DNA of 64,000 nucleotides from Nitrospinaceae bacterium (GTDB taxonomy: Bacteria > Nitrospinota > Nitrospinia > Nitrospinales > VA-1), in contig JAJDAY010000031.1 in the NCBI GenBank assembly GCA_029261655.1, forward strand, positions 62,001 to 126,000, given 5' to 3'. Under the pieces are notes generated by a model. That model saw nothing but the letters and a program-made list of their open reading frames with translations. It ran no database searches and was not told the origin of the DNA. A program made the position numbers and the translations under genes. Shown here piece after piece: positions 18,930 through 30,353 of this stretch (positions within the stretch are counted from its first letter, which is position 1; each line of letters opens with the position of its first letter).

Positions 18930-20931
18930 TCACAGATTGCTTGAGTTTCAGGTGGTCTTTTTTGATTTTGTTGATAAAACTGGTTTTTCCATTTCCGGTG
19001 AACAGCTTTTTATCTTTCCCGACAGCAGGCAAGACCTCCATCACTCTCACGAAATGCTCAAGAACCGTGTCATGAATCCCCTCAGGGTCCAGTTTGAGAG
19101 CTTTACGCTGGCCGGTGACAGCACCGTGTTCGAGAACCATGTCTGCAAGACCAATGCATTTGGTCTGAACTCCGGGAGCCACTTCCTCACCCTGTAAAGT
19201 TTCGAGGATGGCCGAACCAAAACCGCCGTCCAGGGAATGCTCCTCAAGTGTGACAAAACATTTCGTGATGCCCGCGTATTTGGCGACCAGAGCTTTATCC
19301 ACCGGTTTGGCAAAACGGGCATTGATCACCGCCACGTTGATGCCGTCTTTTTCAAGCAACCGCGCCGCTTCCATAGCCGGCGGAACCATATGACCGTAGG
19401 CAAAAAGCGCCACGTCCTCACCCTCTTTGAGGACTTCGCCCTTACCGATCTCCAGCGCCTTGATTTCAGGGTCCAGATCAACCCCCAAACCCGACCCGCG
19501 CGGATACCTCAAAGCCGCCGGTCCCGGATGGTCGATACAGGTTTTGAGCATGCGCCGCAATTCGTTTTCATCCTTGGGAGCCATGACCACCATATTGGGC
19601 AGGGTCCGCAAGAAAGCGATGTCATACAATCCCTGATGAGTCGCGCCATCTTCGCCGACGATGCCCGCCCGGTCCATCGCGAAGGTGACCGAGAGATTCA
19701 TCAGACAAATGTCGTGCACCACCTGGTCGTAGGCGCGTTGCAGGAAAGTCGAGTAGATAGCCAAAACAGGCTTGAAACCTTCAATGGCAAGCGCTCCGCC
19801 AAAGGCGACCGCATGTTGCTCCGCCATCCCGCAATCGAAGGTACGCTCGGGAAATGCTTTCTGAAACTTGCTGATCCCGGTTCCATCGGGCATGGCCGCT
19901 GTGATGCCGATGATTTTTTCATCCTTTCCTGCCAGTTCAATCAAAGCATCCGCAAAAACTGCCGTGTAGGCCGGGTTGGCTTTCTTTTTGACAAATTGCC
20001 CGGTGGCAATGTCAAAAGGTTTGGCTCCATGCCACACATCGGCTTTTTCCTCTGCGACTTCGTATCCCTTGCCTTTTCTGGTCACCACATGCAACAAGGT
20101 GGGACCTTTAAGATCCTGTATGGTCTCAAAAGTATCGATCAATCCCTGAAGGTCATGACCGTCTACCGGACCGACATAGCGGAACCCAAGATCCTCAAAC
20201 AATCTACCGGGTATAAACACCCCTTTGACCGCTTCATCGAGTTTGTGGGCGTAACGGGAAATATCTTTTCCGATTCCGGGTATGGCAAGAAGAAGTTCGT
20301 CGATCTCGGCTTTAATTTTGAGCATGACCTGGCCCGTCAGGATCTTGCTCAGATGGGCCGACATCCCGCCCACATTTTGCGAGATGGACATTTCATTATC
20401 GTTCAGGACAACGATCATGTCGTTTTTTATATGACCTGTATGATTCAGACCCTCAAATGCCATTCCGGCAGTCAAAGACCCATCGCCGATGACCGCCAGG
20501 ACTTTATTATTTTCCTTTTTAAAATCTCTTGCCTGAGCAAAAGCCAGGGCCGCGGAAATCGAAGTCCCGCCGTGACCGCAATTCCAATGATCGTGGACGC
20601 TTTCTTCTCTTTTCGTGAACCCGCACAACCCATCCTGTTTGCGCAGGGTATGGAACTGGTCGTATCTTCCAGTCAACAGTTTGTGCACGTAAGATTGATG
20701 CCCGACATCCCAGACAAATTTATCCCTGGGACTCTCAAACACATAGTGCATCGCCATAGTCAGCTCGACCACACCCATGTTGGAGGAAAGATGCCCCCCG
20801 TTTTGAGAAATGACCTGTAAAAGAGTATCGCGAATCTCTTTAGCAAGTTCAGGCAAATCCTCAGGACTCAGCTTTTTTAAATCCTGGGGATCTTTTATTT
20901 GGCTTAAAAGCTTATGCATAAGCTTACCCAT
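18922..20931 (-). CDS. dxs: 1-deoxy-D-xylulose-5-phosphate synthase
   Basis: Thiamine-diphosphate enzyme that joins pyruvate and glyceraldehyde-3-phosphate in the first step of the MEP isoprenoid pathway. SNMGVVELTMAMHYVF, the ThDP motif GDGSLTAGMAFEGLN and MAEQHAVAFGGALA are present. Length is 669 aa, some 30-40 longer than usual, because of a lysine-rich C-terminal extension (last ~35 residues) with no obvious function. Its ATG directly follows the ispA stop, so the two MEP-pathway genes are coupled. An alternative ATG lies four codons downstream. Confidence 0.96.
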   Translation of the reverse strand: MGKLMHKLLSQIKDPQDLKKLSPEDLPELAKEIRDTLLQVISQNGGHLSSNMGVVELTMAMHYVFESPRDKFVWDVGHQSYVHKLLTGRYDQFHTLRKQDGLCGFTKREESVHDHWNCGHGGTSISAALAFAQARDFKKENNKVLAVIGDGSLTAGMAFEGLNHTGHIKNDMIVVLNDNEMSISQNVGGMSAHLSKILTGQVMLKIKAEIDELLLAIPGIGKDISRYAHKLDEAVKGVFIPGRLFEDLGFRYVGPVDGHDLQGLIDTFETIQDLKGPTLLHVVTRKGKGYEVAEEKADVWHGAKPFDIATGQFVKKKANPAYTAVFADALIELAGKDEKIIGITAAMPDGTGISKFQKAFPERTFDCGMAEQHAVAFGGALAIEGFKPVLAIYSTFLQRAYDQVVHDICLMNLSVTFAMDRAGIVGEDGATHQGLYDIAFLRTLPNMVVMAPKDENELRRMLKTCIDHPGPAALRYPRGSGLGVDLDPEIKALEIGKGEVLKEGEDVALFAYGHMVPPAMEAARLLEKDGINVAVINARFAKPVDKALVAKYAGITKCFVTLEEHSLDGGFGSAILETLQGEEVAPGVQTKCIGLADMVLEHGAVTGQRKALKLDPEGIHDTVLEHFVRVMEVLPAVGKDKKLFTGNGKTSFINKIKKDHLKLKQSVNG

Positions 20932-21879
20932 TCAAAATGTACGTTGGACAAAAAACCGGGCGATTTCCCGAAGGGGATCGGCTCGATCATCAAATGGTTC
21001 CAGACAGGCAATACTTTCTTCTATCAGTTCTTCCGCCTTCTTTTTGGACTCCTCAATGCCATAAAGAGACGGATAAGTCGCTTTTTCTTTTTCTAAGTCG
21101 CTCCCGACGTCTTTTCCTAACTTTTCCTGGTCCGCGGTGATGTCTAGAATATCGTCAATGATCTGAAAAGCCAGCCCGATATGCGCTCCGTAGCGCGATA
21201 TAGCAGAAAATTGAGCCTGGGTCGCCCCGCTCAATTTGGCACCCCCCCGAACGCAGGCTCGAATCAGATGACCGGTTTTATAGATATGTATATATTCAAG
21301 TTCTTCGGGGCTTACCGGTTTTCCCTCCGACTCCAGATCTACCACCTGCCCCCCGATCATGCCCCCGCTTCCTAAAGCCTGGGCCATGTCATGGGTGGCT
21401 TTCATAGCATCCCCTGCGGAGATGCCATTCAGCATTGCGATATTTGTCATCAGGATAAACGCCTGGGTCAGTAAGGCGTCTCCCGCCAAAATAGCAATCG
21501 CCTCTCCGTATACCTTGTGACTGGTCGGTTTCCCACGGCGAAAATCGTCATCGTCCAGAGCGGGAAGGTCATCGTGAATCAGGGTATAAGTATGTATCAA
21601 CTCGGCGGCAACCGCAAAAGGCAGGACATTCTGCCGGTCTCCCCCCACAGCCTCAGCCGCCGCAATCACCAGTATGGGGCGCAATCTCTTGCCGCCAGCC
21701 ATCACACTGTAATCCATCGCTGAATGGATACTTTCCGGATAGCTGTTTTTCCGGGGCAACAATTCCTGAATGGAATCATCTACTAACTTTCTGCCCTCGG
21801 AAAGATATTGAGCTAAATCAAAACCAGTCAATGAACCAATGATTTCTTTAAAAATTCCAGGTGCTTGTTGGACTCCCAA
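20932..21879 (-). CDS. ispA: polyprenyl (farnesyl/geranylgeranyl) diphosphate synthase
   Basis: Trans-prenyltransferase that condenses IPP with allylic diphosphates. The first Asp-rich motif DDLPALDDDDFRRG and the second DDILD are intact, as is GGKRLRP. The family is IspA-like; chain length cannot be fixed by eye. The first in-frame start is TTG at 21879, right after an in-frame stop, with GGAAGG 9 bases upstream. This gives about 20 extra N-terminal residues compared with E. coli IspA. The gene opens the ispA-dxs-hisB-hisH operon and lies about 20 bases after a candidate promoter. Confidence 0.93.
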   Translation of the reverse strand: MGVQQAPGIFKEIIGSLTGFDLAQYLSEGRKLVDDSIQELLPRKNSYPESIHSAMDYSVMAGGKRLRPILVIAAAEAVGGDRQNVLPFAVAAELIHTYTLIHDDLPALDDDDFRRGKPTSHKVYGEAIAILAGDALLTQAFILMTNIAMLNGISAGDAMKATHDMAQALGSGGMIGGQVVDLESEGKPVSPEELEYIHIYKTGHLIRACVRGGAKLSGATQAQFSAISRYGAHIGLAFQIIDDILDITADQEKLGKDVGSDLEKEKATYPSLYGIEESKKKAEELIEESIACLEPFDDRADPLREIARFFVQRTF

Positions 21880-21906
21880 CTACAAATACCTTCCACGATA
21901 GGGCAA

Positions 21907-21934
21907 AGAATATCATATATTGCCCCACAGTCAA
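21907..21934 (-). promoter_or_regulatory. candidate sigma70 promoter of ispA-dxs-hisB-hisH
   Basis: Minus strand TTGACT (21929-21934), 16-base spacer, TATTCT (21907-21912). The start would be near 21899, giving a very short leader with only the GGAAGG ribosome site before the TTG. It shows that the structured segment at 21998-22170 need not be part of the ispA leader. Confidence 0.5.
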
Positions 21935-21997
21935 ACTTATTCGTTCTATCGGAATGGTCATAGAAGTTATTATTTTTTTGGAGGTTATGAATAACTC

Positions 21998-22170
21998 GCC
22001 GCCGCTTGGCAACCACTTTCACTCAGCGCGGTTGGGATACGACTCCCCCGCTTCCCGGTCCCGGCCCCCGGAGTTCCCTCGGCCCAGGGCATGGCAGGAA
22101 TAAAGCCTTCCAATGCCCTATCCGCCGGGAGGTTCGGGTACTGCCTGAAGCCGGTTTTCCAAACGGCTGC
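21998..22170 (-). ncRNA. candidate structured non-coding RNA, family not recognised
   Basis: A GC-rich island in a 660-base AT-rich gap between ispA and nhaD folds into a closed branched structure. The ends pair over 12 bp (21998-22009 with 22159-22170, one mismatch, one G-U on the minus strand). Inside is a long rod-like arm: 22047-22054 with 22147-22154, 22067-22070 with 22135-22138, 22077-22083 with 22124-22129, and a terminal hairpin closed by AGGGCAT/ATGCCCT (22086-22119). Two further hairpins are 22034-22037 with 22044-22047 and 22010-22016 with 22028-22034. Three G-U pairs form only on the minus strand, which favours that orientation. Size and closing-stem/bubble/rod layout recall 6S RNA, but I find no diagnostic sequence. 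Confidence 0.5.
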
Positions 22171-22201
22171 TGTTTCCAAAACTGACTGTATCTGAAAATC
22201 T

Positions 22202-22228
22202 AAAAAACCCGGGAACAAATCACCCCGG
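22202..22228 (-). terminator. intrinsic terminator-like hairpin on the minus strand
   Basis: CCGGG/CCCGG stem (22209-22213 with 22224-22228), 10-base loop, followed on the minus strand by G and six T (22202-22207). On the plus strand no T-run follows. No minus-strand gene lies upstream, so it may stop antisense transcription from the nhaD side or insulate the candidate RNA. The rest of 22230-22380 is AT-rich with nothing recognised. Confidence 0.4.
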
Positions 22229-22384
22229 AATATTAAAATTAATTCCCCATTCCAATATATTTTCATCAACCCATTTGGAAATACCAACATCAAATAACCA
22301 GGGGAAATTCAATAAAATTGCGTATTTTTTTGCAACTCCGAATAAAATCAAAGAGATTAAAACCCGCTTATTCAGACAAATCAC

Positions 22385-22413
22385 TTCGCAAAACTCCTAT
22401 AGTATTGTAATAT
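22385..22413 (+). promoter_or_regulatory. candidate promoter of nhaD
   Basis: TTCGCA (22385-22390), 17-base spacer, TAATAT (22408-22413), giving a leader of about 120 bases. The leader holds the AAGGA ribosome site 6 bases before the nhaD ATG and nothing else that I recognise. Confidence 0.45.
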
Positions 22414-22540
22414 AGATACATATACCGATATTTTTCAGGCTGGGCATATATCCGTATTCAGATTTTTGAGGCAGAAAACCGCCCTTCTCATTTCAACAAA
22501 ATAGCAAACTCACTCAAATTAGATCACTTAAGGATTCTAT

Positions 22541-23872
22541 ATGCATACTATGACATCGGCCTGGGTGGGATATGCCTCCCTCATTTGTTTTTGTCTGGCC
22601 TATACACTGGTAATTTTCGAAGAAAAAGTCCACATGCGAAAGTCCAAACCGGTTATTTTCATCGGTTGTTTCATGTGGGCCTTGATAGGGATCTATGAGT
22701 CCCAGCATGCCGGAGGCAACGGCCACGCCCACGACCACCTCAAGGAACTGATTGCTGAAATCGGAGAATTATTTTTCTTCCTCCTGTCGGCGATGACCTA
22801 TATCAATACCCTGGACGAACGAAATGTATTTCAGGCGCTACGGTCCTGGCTTCTTAGAAAAGGTCTGGGATTCAAAAAATTGTTCTGGGCCACCGGGCTG
22901 ATCACATTTTTCCTGTCACCCCTGGCCGACAATTTAACCAGCGCCTTGTTGATGTCCACCGTGGCCCTCGCGGTCAGCGGAGGAAATGCCAAATTCATCG
23001 TTCCGGCTTTCGTCAATATCATTGTCGCCGCCAACGCCGGCGGCGCATGGAGTCCTTTCGGAGACATCACCACCCTGATGGTCTGGACCGCTGGAAAAGT
23101 GGAAACGATGAAATTTTCCTACCTGATGATTCCTTCCGTCGTTAACTGGATAATTCCGGCGGCCATCATGTACCCCTTTGTTCCCGATGAAACACCTCAA
23201 GGGGGCAGGGAGATTGTGGAATTAAAACCTGGAGCCAAAATCATTATCTGCATGGGAATTGGAACCATCGCGACCGCTGTGTCATTTCATCAATTCCTTC
23301 ATCTGCCTCCTTTTATGGGAATGATGCTGGGGCTCGGCGCCTTGATGATTTTCGGCTGGTATTTAAAAACGAGAGGGGACAAGTCCCACATGAATGAACT
23401 GGGTCTTGACGAAGATCGAAGAAAAAAATCGCGTTTTGATATTTTCCGAAAAATTGAAAACGTGGAGTTCGACACCCTGCTCTTTTTCTTCGGAGTGCTC
23501 ACCGCCGTAGGCGCTCTTCAGTACATCGGATATCTGGCAATGGCAAGCGAGAATCTTTACTCCACCATTGGGCCCACCGCTTCGAACATCATCGTGGGTA
23601 TTCTCTCAGCCATCGTGGACAACATCCCGGTCATGTACGCCGTCCTCAAAATGGACCCGGTGATGGGGCTGGACCAATGGCTGTTGATCACTTTAACTTG
23701 TGGTGTTGGGGGCAGTCTGCTTTCCGTTGGTTCTGCGGCAGGTGTCGCTGTCATGGGTGTGGATCGGGAAAACTATGGGTTCATGAGCCATCTTAAATGG
23801 GCGCCTGCCATTGCGGTGGGTTATTTTGCAAGCATAGGTTCCTGGTGGTTTCTCACAGCCGGTCTGAGATAA
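22541..23872 (+). CDS. nhaD: NhaD-type Na+/H+ antiporter
   Basis: Inner-membrane sodium/proton exchanger of the ion transporter superfamily. About eleven to twelve membrane segments span 443 aa. Family marks are LSPLADNLTSALLM near residue 130, VNIIVAANAGGAWSPFGDIT with TLMVW near 170-185, and a second DNIPVMYAVLKMD-like helix near 360, the conserved DN and GD sites of NhaD. A histidine-rich loop (HAGGNGHAHDHLKE) lies near residue 57-70. An AAGGA ribosome site fits the ATG; another ATG lies three codons on. The 3' end overlaps convergent comF by 20 bases. A marine or alkaline habitat is compatible but not shown. Confidence 0.93.
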   Translation: MHTMTSAWVGYASLICFCLAYTLVIFEEKVHMRKSKPVIFIGCFMWALIGIYESQHAGGNGHAHDHLKELIAEIGELFFFLLSAMTYINTLDERNVFQALRSWLLRKGLGFKKLFWATGLITFFLSPLADNLTSALLMSTVALAVSGGNAKFIVPAFVNIIVAANAGGAWSPFGDITTLMVWTAGKVETMKFSYLMIPSVVNWIIPAAIMYPFVPDETPQGGREIVELKPGAKIIICMGIGTIATAVSFHQFLHLPPFMGMMLGLGALMIFGWYLKTRGDKSHMNELGLDEDRRKKSRFDIFRKIENVEFDTLLFFFGVLTAVGALQYIGYLAMASENLYSTIGPTASNIIVGILSAIVDNIPVMYAVLKMDPVMGLDQWLLITLTCGVGGSLLSVGSAAGVAVMGVDRENYGFMSHLKWAPAIAVGYFASIGSWWFLTAGLR

Positions 23873-24677
23873 CCGGATCGGTTTGAGCCGAAGGGTTCAC
23901 GATCACGTTTCCAAATGGCAACGCCCGGGCCAGGGTGAATACATGTATTTGCCCTGCCCCGGATCGCTTCAAAATTTTTGCCGCCTCGTTGACCGTCGCT
24001 CCGGTGGTCATGACGTCATCGACCAGTAAAATATTCATTTCCCAGACCCGGTCGGGCCGATCGACCGCAAACGCGCCCTTGATATTTTTCGCCCGCTCGG
24101 CCTTGGTTTTTTGCGCCTGGGATTCGGTGTCCCGCACTCTTCGCAACAACCCATTAGCCAATGGGAGGTGCAATATCCTCGCCACTTCTCTGGCAATCAA
24201 AAACGACTGATCAAACGTCCGCTCCTTCAACCGCCTGATAAAAAGCGGGACCGGGACCACGTAAAACCCATCCCAGGACTCCTCCTGACGGCCAAAATAA
24301 TCAGCCATAAAAGGCACGATGTCTTTCATGACGCCCGGCTGTTTGCCAAACTTGAAATGGTGAATCAACATTTTCAAAGCGGTGTCATAGGGTCCGAGAG
24401 ACCGGGCCTGATCGAAGAAAAACGAGTTTTTCCGGCACAAGGCGCATTCAAAGTTCGCCGTCGGAAAATCGTAGGATATGTCTGCGGGGAGGCCACAGCA
24501 TTGACAATAAGGAGGCTCCACAAAAACAATTTCCTGTTGGCAAAGGCCGCATAAAAAATCCCCGCCCTCCTTCCGACTGCCCTCGCAAAAAAGACAATCC
24601 CTGGGGAAAATCAGATCCAGAGCCAAACTGAAAGCCCCCCTCCCCCATTCGGATATTTTTTCGTAAACCTTCATCAT
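23853..24677 (-). CDS. comF: ComF-family phosphoribosyltransferase-like protein
   Basis: The N-terminus has paired zinc-finger cysteines (CLFC, CGLC, CQCCG, CALC at about 30-93), then the phosphoribosyltransferase fold with the PRPP motif ILLVDDVMTTGATVNE and the family segment RTFDQSFLIAREVA. ComF proteins act in natural transformation in some bacteria; in others the role is unknown. At 274 aa it is slightly long because of a C-terminal tail. No other competence gene is close. Its end overlaps the nhaD end by 20 bases on the opposite strand. Confidence 0.88.
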   Translation of the reverse strand: MMKVYEKISEWGRGAFSLALDLIFPRDCLFCEGSRKEGGDFLCGLCQQEIVFVEPPYCQCCGLPADISYDFPTANFECALCRKNSFFFDQARSLGPYDTALKMLIHHFKFGKQPGVMKDIVPFMADYFGRQEESWDGFYVVPVPLFIRRLKERTFDQSFLIAREVARILHLPLANGLLRRVRDTESQAQKTKAERAKNIKGAFAVDRPDRVWEMNILLVDDVMTTGATVNEAAKILKRSGAGQIHVFTLARALPFGNVIVNPSAQTDPVISDRL

Positions 24678-24728
24678 TCGTTCTTAACCGGCAAGTATTT
24701 GTCTGTCGGGCTGAATTATGGGTCCATT

Positions 24729-24757
24729 TTGAATGTTCATCAATAGAAATTTATGAT
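24729..24757 (+). promoter_or_regulatory. candidate sigma70 promoter of argD-argF
   Basis: TTGAAT (24729-24734), 17-base spacer, TATGAT (24752-24757), about 44 bases before the argD ATG. No obvious ArgR box was seen. Confidence 0.5.
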
Positions 24758-24807
24758 AAAGTTTCTGGTTCTTAAAAATAAGTCTTTTATCGCGAATTGA
24801 ACCGTTC

Positions 24808-26010
24808 ATGAAAAAAAATTCAGATATCTGCAAGTTGACCGAACAATATGTCGCCTCGACCTACGGGCGCTTTCCCATCGCGCTTGCGCGCGGAAAAGGA
24901 ACCCAAGTCTGGGACGCGTCGGGAAAGCAATACACTGATTTTGTCGCCGGGATAGCGGTGGACAATTTGGGCCATTGTCATCCGGCGGTGGTTTCCGCCA
25001 TCCGCAAACAGGCGGGAGTACTCCTTCACGTGTCCAACCTTTTTCATATCGAATCGCAATCTCTGCTCGCCAAAGAACTGACAAGCCATTCGTTCGCCGA
25101 TAAAGTGTTCTTCTGTAACAGCGGCACCGAAGCCAATGAAGCGGCTATCAAACTTGCCAGGCGGTATTTCTTCGACAAGGGGGAAAAGAAACGGCAGGAG
25201 ATCATCACCATGAAGAACTCGTTTCATGGGCGAACCCTGGGGTCCCTATCGGCCACCGGGCAAAAAAAATTTCACGAAGGTTTCGCTCCTTTATTACCCG
25301 GTTTCAAATACATCGCCTTCAATGACCTTGCGGCCGTGAAGAAGGCTCTCTCATCGAAAACCTGCGCGGTTTTGGTCGAACCGATTCAGGGCGAAGGAGG
25401 GGTCAACCTTCCAGACAAAACCTACCTCAAAGAACTGAAAAAATTGTGCGTGAAAAACGGCTCCCTGTTGATTTTCGATGAAGTGCAAACGGCTTTTGGG
25501 CGTACGGGAAAACTCTTCGCTTATGAAAATTACGGCGCGGCACCGGACATCATGACCCTGGCAAAAGCTCTTGGCGCAGGCGTCGCCATCGGAGCGATGG
25601 CCGCGACCAGCAAGGTCATCAAATCTTTCATCCCCGGAACCCATGCCGCGACCTTCGGGGGAAATCCTCTGGCATGCACAGCCGCGCTTTCGGCTTTCCA
25701 GGTTTACAACAAACCGGGTTTTCTGGACAAGACAGTCCAAACGGGCGACTATTTTTTTTCGCGTCTGCAGGAACTGGGGGAACAATTTCCCGTCGTCAAA
25801 GAGGTTCGCGGCGTCGGATTGCTTCTGGCAATGGAACTAAAACAACCGGCGGGAGTCATCGTGGAAGAGTGCATGCGCGCGGGATACCTCATCAATTGCA
25901 TCAAACAAACTATCCTGAGATTCATCCCCCCGTTGATCGTCACTAAAAAGGAAATCAACGGATTGATCGAGGTTTTATCCCAAAGCTTGAAAAAATTGCC
26001 CACCCAATAA
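24808..26010 (+). CDS. argD: acetylornithine aminotransferase
   Basis: PLP class III aminotransferase of arginine synthesis. FCNSGTEANEAAIKLAR, SFHGRTLGSLSATGQ, LVEPIQGEGGV, DEVQTAFGRTG and the PLP lysine K253 in TLAKALGAG are present. Length 400 aa is normal. The N-terminus (YVASTYGRFPIALARGKG) is the ArgD form rather than GabT. It is followed by argF after 18 bases, which supports an arginine role. The ATG lacks a strong ribosome site. Confidence 0.95.
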   Translation: MKKNSDICKLTEQYVASTYGRFPIALARGKGTQVWDASGKQYTDFVAGIAVDNLGHCHPAVVSAIRKQAGVLLHVSNLFHIESQSLLAKELTSHSFADKVFFCNSGTEANEAAIKLARRYFFDKGEKKRQEIITMKNSFHGRTLGSLSATGQKKFHEGFAPLLPGFKYIAFNDLAAVKKALSSKTCAVLVEPIQGEGGVNLPDKTYLKELKKLCVKNGSLLIFDEVQTAFGRTGKLFAYENYGAAPDIMTLAKALGAGVAIGAMAATSKVIKSFIPGTHAATFGGNPLACTAALSAFQVYNKPGFLDKTVQTGDYFFSRLQELGEQFPVVKEVRGVGLLLAMELKQPAGVIVEECMRAGYLINCIKQTILRFIPPLIVTKKEINGLIEVLSQSLKKLPTQ

Positions 26011-26028
26011 AATTTATCAGGTTCCGTC

Positions 26029-26940
26029 ATGAAAAAAGATTTTCTTTCCATCAGTGATTTCAGCCGCGAGGAAATATTAGAACTCATGCAAAAATCCGCC
26101 GAGCTAAAACAAAAGCGGATAGACCATGTCACCCACCATCCACTCAAGGGAAAATCCCTGGGGATGATTTTCAGCAAACACTCCACCCGCACCCGGATCT
26201 CTTTTGAAGTCGGCATGTTTGAGTTGGGCGGTCAGGCTTTATTCCTGACCACCGATCAACTTCAGCTGACCCGCGGCGAATCGGTCGAAGACTCCGCCAA
26301 AGTTCTTTCCCGCTATCTGGATGGTGTCGTCATCAGAACCTATGACCACGCGGACGTGGTCAACCTTGCACGGCACGCCAGCATTCCCGTCATCAATGGG
26401 CTGACAGACCTGAATCACCCCGTGCAAATCATGGCCGATTTATTCACCATCCAGGAAAAACTTGGAAAGGTGGAAGGCGTCAAAGTAGCCTATTTAGGCG
26501 ATGGCAACAACGTCACCTATTCCTGGATGCTGGCCGCTTCTGTCATGGACATGCATTTAGCGGTCGCCTGCCCCAAAAGCCATCAACCCGAAATGCCGGA
26601 AAATATGGGTTCTCTGGGGAAAGTAGAACTATTGGAAGATCCTATGGAAGCGGTTCAGAATGCGGATGTGATTTACACCGATGTCTGGGTCAGCATGGGG
26701 CAGGAAGATGAGTCGGAAGAAAAAATCAAACGCCTGCAACCTTATCAGATCAATCAAAAACTGGTCGATGCCGCGAATGACGGAGCACTCGTCATGCACT
26801 GCCTGCCCGCCCACCGGGGCATGGAGATCAGCTCTGAGGTGATGGATGGAAAAAATTCCATCGTGTTTGACCAGGCCGAAAATCGCCTGCACGTACAAAA
26901 AGCCATTCTAGAAGCCCTGTTAAGCCCACGCAAACAATGA
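26029..26940 (+). CDS. argF: ornithine carbamoyltransferase
   Basis: Joins carbamoyl phosphate and ornithine to citrulline. The carbamoyl-phosphate site STRTR is present (KHSTRTRISFEVGMFELGG), as are DLNHPVQIMADL, YLGDGNNVTYSW for ornithine, and the C-terminal HCLPAHRG. Length 303 aa is normal. Other arg genes are not in the window. Confidence 0.96.
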   Translation: MKKDFLSISDFSREEILELMQKSAELKQKRIDHVTHHPLKGKSLGMIFSKHSTRTRISFEVGMFELGGQALFLTTDQLQLTRGESVEDSAKVLSRYLDGVVIRTYDHADVVNLARHASIPVINGLTDLNHPVQIMADLFTIQEKLGKVEGVKVAYLGDGNNVTYSWMLAASVMDMHLAVACPKSHQPEMPENMGSLGKVELLEDPMEAVQNADVIYTDVWVSMGQEDESEEKIKRLQPYQINQKLVDAANDGALVMHCLPAHRGMEISSEVMDGKNSIVFDQAENRLHVQKAILEALLSPRKQ

Positions 26941-26964
26941 TATGATTTCCACCCGGTTGCTTTT

Positions 26965-29872
<2,908 letters not shown>

Positions 29873-29902
29873 CGGGGCATCCCATGCAGTTCCGTTTACA
29901 GG

Positions 29903-30268
29903 TCATGCATCCGCCTTTTCCGAAATGATGCCGCGAATATGAAACGCGTTGATATCGTATCCACTGCGTTTTGACAAAGAAGATTGGACCACCGCCTTCA
30001 GTGTTTCAAGTTTTTCACGATCGAGCCACGCCAGCAAATGTTCAAATATTTTCTCTGGAAAATAAATAGTCAAGTCCAGTTTGGCGCGTTGATAAACGTA
30101 CTGATATCCCGAACGCATGGGGTTGACTTTTTTAGGCTGATACTCGACGTGCCCTTCCCGCATGAGCGGAGCCTGTTCCGTCCACTCCCCTCCCAAAGCC
30201 ATAAGACCCTGACGAATATTGGACAATAATATATTTGGGTCCTGAAGTTCGTATGTGTAGCTGACCAT
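29903..30268 (-). CDS. hypothetical protein, 121 aa
   Basis: I do not recognise this protein. It has no signal peptide or membrane segment, and the sequence is a mix of helices and strands, with a Tyr-rich stretch (SGYQYVYQRAKLDLTIYF) in the middle. It follows the methyltransferase gene by 85 bases on the same strand and is convergent to tgt. No strong ribosome site precedes the ATG. It is kept as a gene because nothing else occupies the interval and the composition looks like coding sequence. Confidence 0.55.
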   Translation of the reverse strand: MVSYTYELQDPNILLSNIRQGLMALGGEWTEQAPLMREGHVEYQPKKVNPMRSGYQYVYQRAKLDLTIYFPEKIFEHLLAWLDREKLETLKAVVQSSLSKRSGYDINAFHIRGIISEKADA

Positions 30269-30353
30269 GAATAGACGACCAAAAAAATTTTAGAGAACAC
30301 TCTATTGGATGGGAATAGCACGCAAAAAGATTTTAAAGTTATTTTTCAGGAGT

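Noticed and set aside
19237-20820. Long open frame opposite dxs
   Set aside because: Antisense shadow of the strongly conserved dxs gene; no start signal or domain.
21987-22103. Small plus-strand frame (38 codons) behind GGAGG
   Set aside because: The ribosome site is only 2 bases from the ATG and the product is low-complexity; no conserved motif. Kept as unlikely leader peptide.
21985-22293. 102-codon minus-strand reading frame in the ispA-nhaD gap
   Set aside because: It runs through the folded GC-rich island, has odd Gly/Ala/Arg composition and no recognised similarity or ribosome site; the RNA structure explains the segment better.
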